Shown: piece after piece, positions 62,159 through 64,000 of the stretch
Position numbering within the stretch: the stretch's first letter is position 1
Layout: each line of letters begins with the position of its first letter
NCBI RefSeq assembly: GCF_029626155.1
Contig: NZ_JARUBL010000001.1
Span: forward strand, 3,762,501 to 3,826,500
From: Solwaraspora sp. WMMD1047
Lineage (GTDB): Bacteria > Actinomycetota > Actinomycetes > Mycobacteriales > Micromonosporaceae
Direction of reading: 5' to 3'
DNA length: 64,000 bases
The notes under the pieces: generated by a model
Databases searched by the model: none
What the model saw: only the letters and a program-made list of their open reading frames with translations
Told to the model about the DNA's origin: nothing
Translations under genes and position numbers: made by a program

Positions 62159-62938
62159 GTGACGCGCCCGACCAGCTACCTCGACGCCGCCACCCCGCTG
62201 GCCTTCGCGCACCGCGGCGGGGCCGCGCACGGCGACGAGAACACCGGGGCGGCGTTCGCGCGGGCGATCGCGCTCGGTTACCGGTACGTCGAAACCGACG
62301 TGCACGCCACCCGCGACGGTGTCCCGGTGGTCTTCCACGACGCGACGCTGCGGCGGCTCACCGGCGAACCGGGGCGGCTGGCCGACCTGACCTGGGCCGA
62401 CCTGGCCACGGTACGGGTCGGCGGGGCGGCCGCCGTGCCGCGCCTGGACGAGGTGCTCGGCGGCTGGCCGCAGGTGCGGTTCAACATCGACGTCAAGGCC
62501 GACGGCGGGGCCGAACCGACGGTCCGCACCCTCGAGCGCACCGGCGCGGCCGACCGGGTCCTGCTGGCCTCGTTCAGCGACGCCCGGCTGGCCCGGTTGC
62601 GGGCCCTGGCCGGTCCGAAGGTGGCCACCTCACTCGGCATGCGCGGGGTGGCCCGGCTGCGGATCGGGTCGCTTGCCGGCCGGCCGCTGCGGCTGCCGCC
62701 GTCGGTGGTGGCCGCCCAGGTGCCCGTCCGGTACGGGCGGCTGCCGGTGGTGGACCGGCGGCTCGTCGCCTACGCGCACCGGCTCGGGCTGCAGGTGCAT
62801 GTCTGGACGATCGACGAACCCACCGAGATGCACGAGTTACTGGAGCTGGGTGTGGATGGCATCATGACCGATCACGTCGACGTGCTGCGCGACGTGTACG
62901 CCAGCCGCGGCCACTGGCCACCCGACCCCGTCGGGTAG
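62159..62938 (+). CDS. Glycerophosphodiester phosphodiesterase
   Basis: 259 aa cytosolic GDPD (no signal peptide). Catalytic His18 in AHRGGAAHGDENTGAAF, metal ligands Glu45 and Asp47 in YVETDVHATRDG, second catalytic His60 in VVFHDATL, and the barrel's NIDVKADG and VHVWTIDEP strands. Cleaves glycerophosphodiesters to glycerol-3-phosphate and an alcohol. It may recycle lipid head groups produced by phospholipid turnover. Confidence 0.92.
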   Translation: MTRPTSYLDAATPLAFAHRGGAAHGDENTGAAFARAIALGYRYVETDVHATRDGVPVVFHDATLRRLTGEPGRLADLTWADLATVRVGGAAAVPRLDEVLGGWPQVRFNIDVKADGGAEPTVRTLERTGAADRVLLASFSDARLARLRALAGPKVATSLGMRGVARLRIGSLAGRPLRLPPSVVAAQVPVRYGRLPVVDRRLVAYAHRLGLQVHVWTIDEPTEMHELLELGVDGIMTDHVDVLRDVYASRGHWPPDPVG

Positions 62939-63017
62939 CCCGGGCCGCCGACGCTCCACCCGTCCCGCCGTTCCGCACCGCACCCGCGCCGCCCCGCCTG
63001 CCCGAAGGACGCCACCG

Positions 63018-64000
63018 ATGGCCGACCGTGACGTACCGCCCGCCGACCGCGCCGGACCCGGCGGCGACACCCCCGCCGACGGTGGTGGGCAGCCGTTGAG
63101 CACCCGCCGGGAACGCACCGGCTGGTACTTCTACGACTGGGCCAACTCGGCGTTCTCGACCACCGTGGTGACGGTCTTCCTCGGGCCGTACCTGACCGTC
63201 ATCGCCAAGGCCGGCGCCGGCTGCGACTCCGACGATCCGTGCCGGGGCCGCACCATCGACCTGCTCGGCTTCGACATCGCACCCGGCTCGCTGTTTCCGT
63301 ACATGGTGTCGCTGTCGGTGTTCCTGACCGTGTTCGTGCTGCCGGTGGTGGGGGCGATCGCCGACCGGTCGCCGTACAAGAAGGAACTGCTGGCGGTCTT
63401 CGCGTACCTGGGGTCGGCGGCCACCGTCGCGATGGTGTTCCTGACCGGGGACCGGTACCTGCTCGGCGCCGGGCTGTTCCTGCTGGCCAACATCGCCTTC
63501 GGGGCCAGCATCGTCGTCTACTACTCGTTCCTGCCGCAGCTGGCCGGCCCGGACGAACGCGACGGGGTGTCCAGCGTCGGCTGGGCGATCGGCTACCTCG
63601 GCGGCGGCACGCTGCTGGCGCTCAACGTGGTGGCGGTGCTGTTCAAGGACTCCCTCGGGCTGGACACCGGGCAGGTGGCCCGCTACAGCATCGTGTCGGC
63701 CGGCCTCTGGTGGGCGGCGTTCACCACCATCCCGCTGCTGCGGCTGCGCAACCGGCCACCCGCCGCCGGGGCGGCGCAGGGCTCCCCGCTGATCGACGGG
63801 TTCCGGCAGTTGTGGCACACCCTGCGCAGCCTCAAGGCGTACCCGTTGACGTTGTTCTTCCTGATCGCCTACCTGGTCTACAACGACGGCATCCAGACGG
63901 TGATCGCGCTGGCCGCCGTCTACGGCACCGAGGAGCTGCAGCTCTCCGACGACGTGCTGGTGCCGACCATCCTGATGGTGCAGTTCCTGGCGTTCTTCGG
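63018..64000 (+). CDS. UMF1/Atg22-like MFS transporter (3' truncated)
   Basis: 327 codons present, running off the window. After a 35-residue polar head: RTGWYFYDWANSAFSTTVVTVFLGPYL, the UMF1/Atg22 signature, then TM segments including PYMVSLSVFLTVFVLPVVGAIADRSPYKKELL, FLLANIAFGASIVVYYSFLPQLA and GWAIGYLGGGTLLALNVVAVLF. About nine of twelve TM helices are visible. ATG 63018 has GAAGGA about 9 nt upstream. Likely efflux of amino acids or sugars; substrate unknown. Confidence 0.9.
   Translation, partial: MADRDVPPADRAGPGGDTPADGGGQPLSTRRERTGWYFYDWANSAFSTTVVTVFLGPYLTVIAKAGAGCDSDDPCRGRTIDLLGFDIAPGSLFPYMVSLSVFLTVFVLPVVGAIADRSPYKKELLAVFAYLGSAATVAMVFLTGDRYLLGAGLFLLANIAFGASIVVYYSFLPQLAGPDERDGVSSVGWAIGYLGGGTLLALNVVAVLFKDSLGLDTGQVARYSIVSAGLWWAAFTTIPLLRLRNRPPAAGAAQGSPLIDGFRQLWHTLRSLKAYPLTLFFLIAYLVYNDGIQTVIALAAVYGTEELQLSDDVLVPTILMVQFLAFF

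Overview
This is a very GC-rich actinobacterial chromosome segment, probably from a Micromonosporaceae-like actinomycete. The evidence is the strong G/C third-position bias, GTG starts and 4-nt ATGA/GTGA overlaps, an F420/LLM-type oxidoreductase, DUF881/Sbp/FHA/FtsR synteny matching mycobacterial Rv1822-Rv1832, DivIVA, dynamin plus Hsp70 clusters, and small actinobacterial families such as DUF5999. The genus is inferred, not proven. No tRNA, rRNA, CRISPR array, insertion sequence or prophage was seen.

Region 1 (1-13.3 kb) is one tightly overlapping + strand operon. It runs from a truncated two-ATPase oligopeptide ABC protein through hydantoinase/oxoprolinase A, two tandem B subunits, an amidohydrolase, a SnoaL-like protein, a quinone-oxidoreductase-like dehydrogenase, a TIGR04076 protein, an LLM oxidoreductase and an alpha/beta hydrolase. 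A convergent XRE-cupin regulator closes it. It looks like uptake and stepwise hydrolysis of a cyclic amide or modified peptide; the substrate is unknown.

Region 2 (13.4-18.2 kb) holds unrelated single genes: a CaCA exchanger, small membrane proteins, a double universal stress protein and XdhC. Region 3 (18.2-30.3 kb) is the conserved actinobacterial envelope/division/glycine block: CDP-alcohol phosphatidyltransferase, DUF881, Sbp, DUF881, gcvH, FHA (GarA/OdhI type), ftsR, bifunctional nuclease, a second MerR, then gcvP behind a glycine riboswitch. A truncated globin, a flavohemoglobin and a DivIVA protein are inserted before gcvP. glyA at 47.9 kb lies behind a ZTP riboswitch, so two riboswitches in the window address glycine/one-carbon flow.

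Region 4 (30.4-39.6 kb): DUF5999, pabB-like, peptide deformylase, then a three-gene NIS siderophore locus (two IucA/IucC synthetases and a PLP decarboxylase), an EEP-fold phosphatase/nuclease and a secreted AA10 LPMO with CBM2. Region 5 (39.6-41.0 kb) contains a tyrosine recombinase and, within 400 bp, two 28-bp sites built like XerCD/dif sites (11-6-11 with GATAA/CATAA-N6-TTATG cores). This is the most unusual part of the window and could mark the chromosome terminus or a single-Xer system.

Region 6 (41-52 kb): AraC/F420-NADP reductase pair, an AraC-VOC-UvrA-like operon, SDR, a DUF6319-like protein, glyA and cydAB. Region 7 (52-64 kb): PlsC-like acyltransferase, two LuxR-type regulators, two dynamin-like GTPases with an acidic disordered partner, a convergent membrane-anchored Hsp70-like protein, a glycerophosphodiester phosphodiesterase and a truncated UMF1-family MFS transporter. 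Strand composition changes in blocks of about 10 kb regardless of gene direction, with one switch falling at the dif-like sites.
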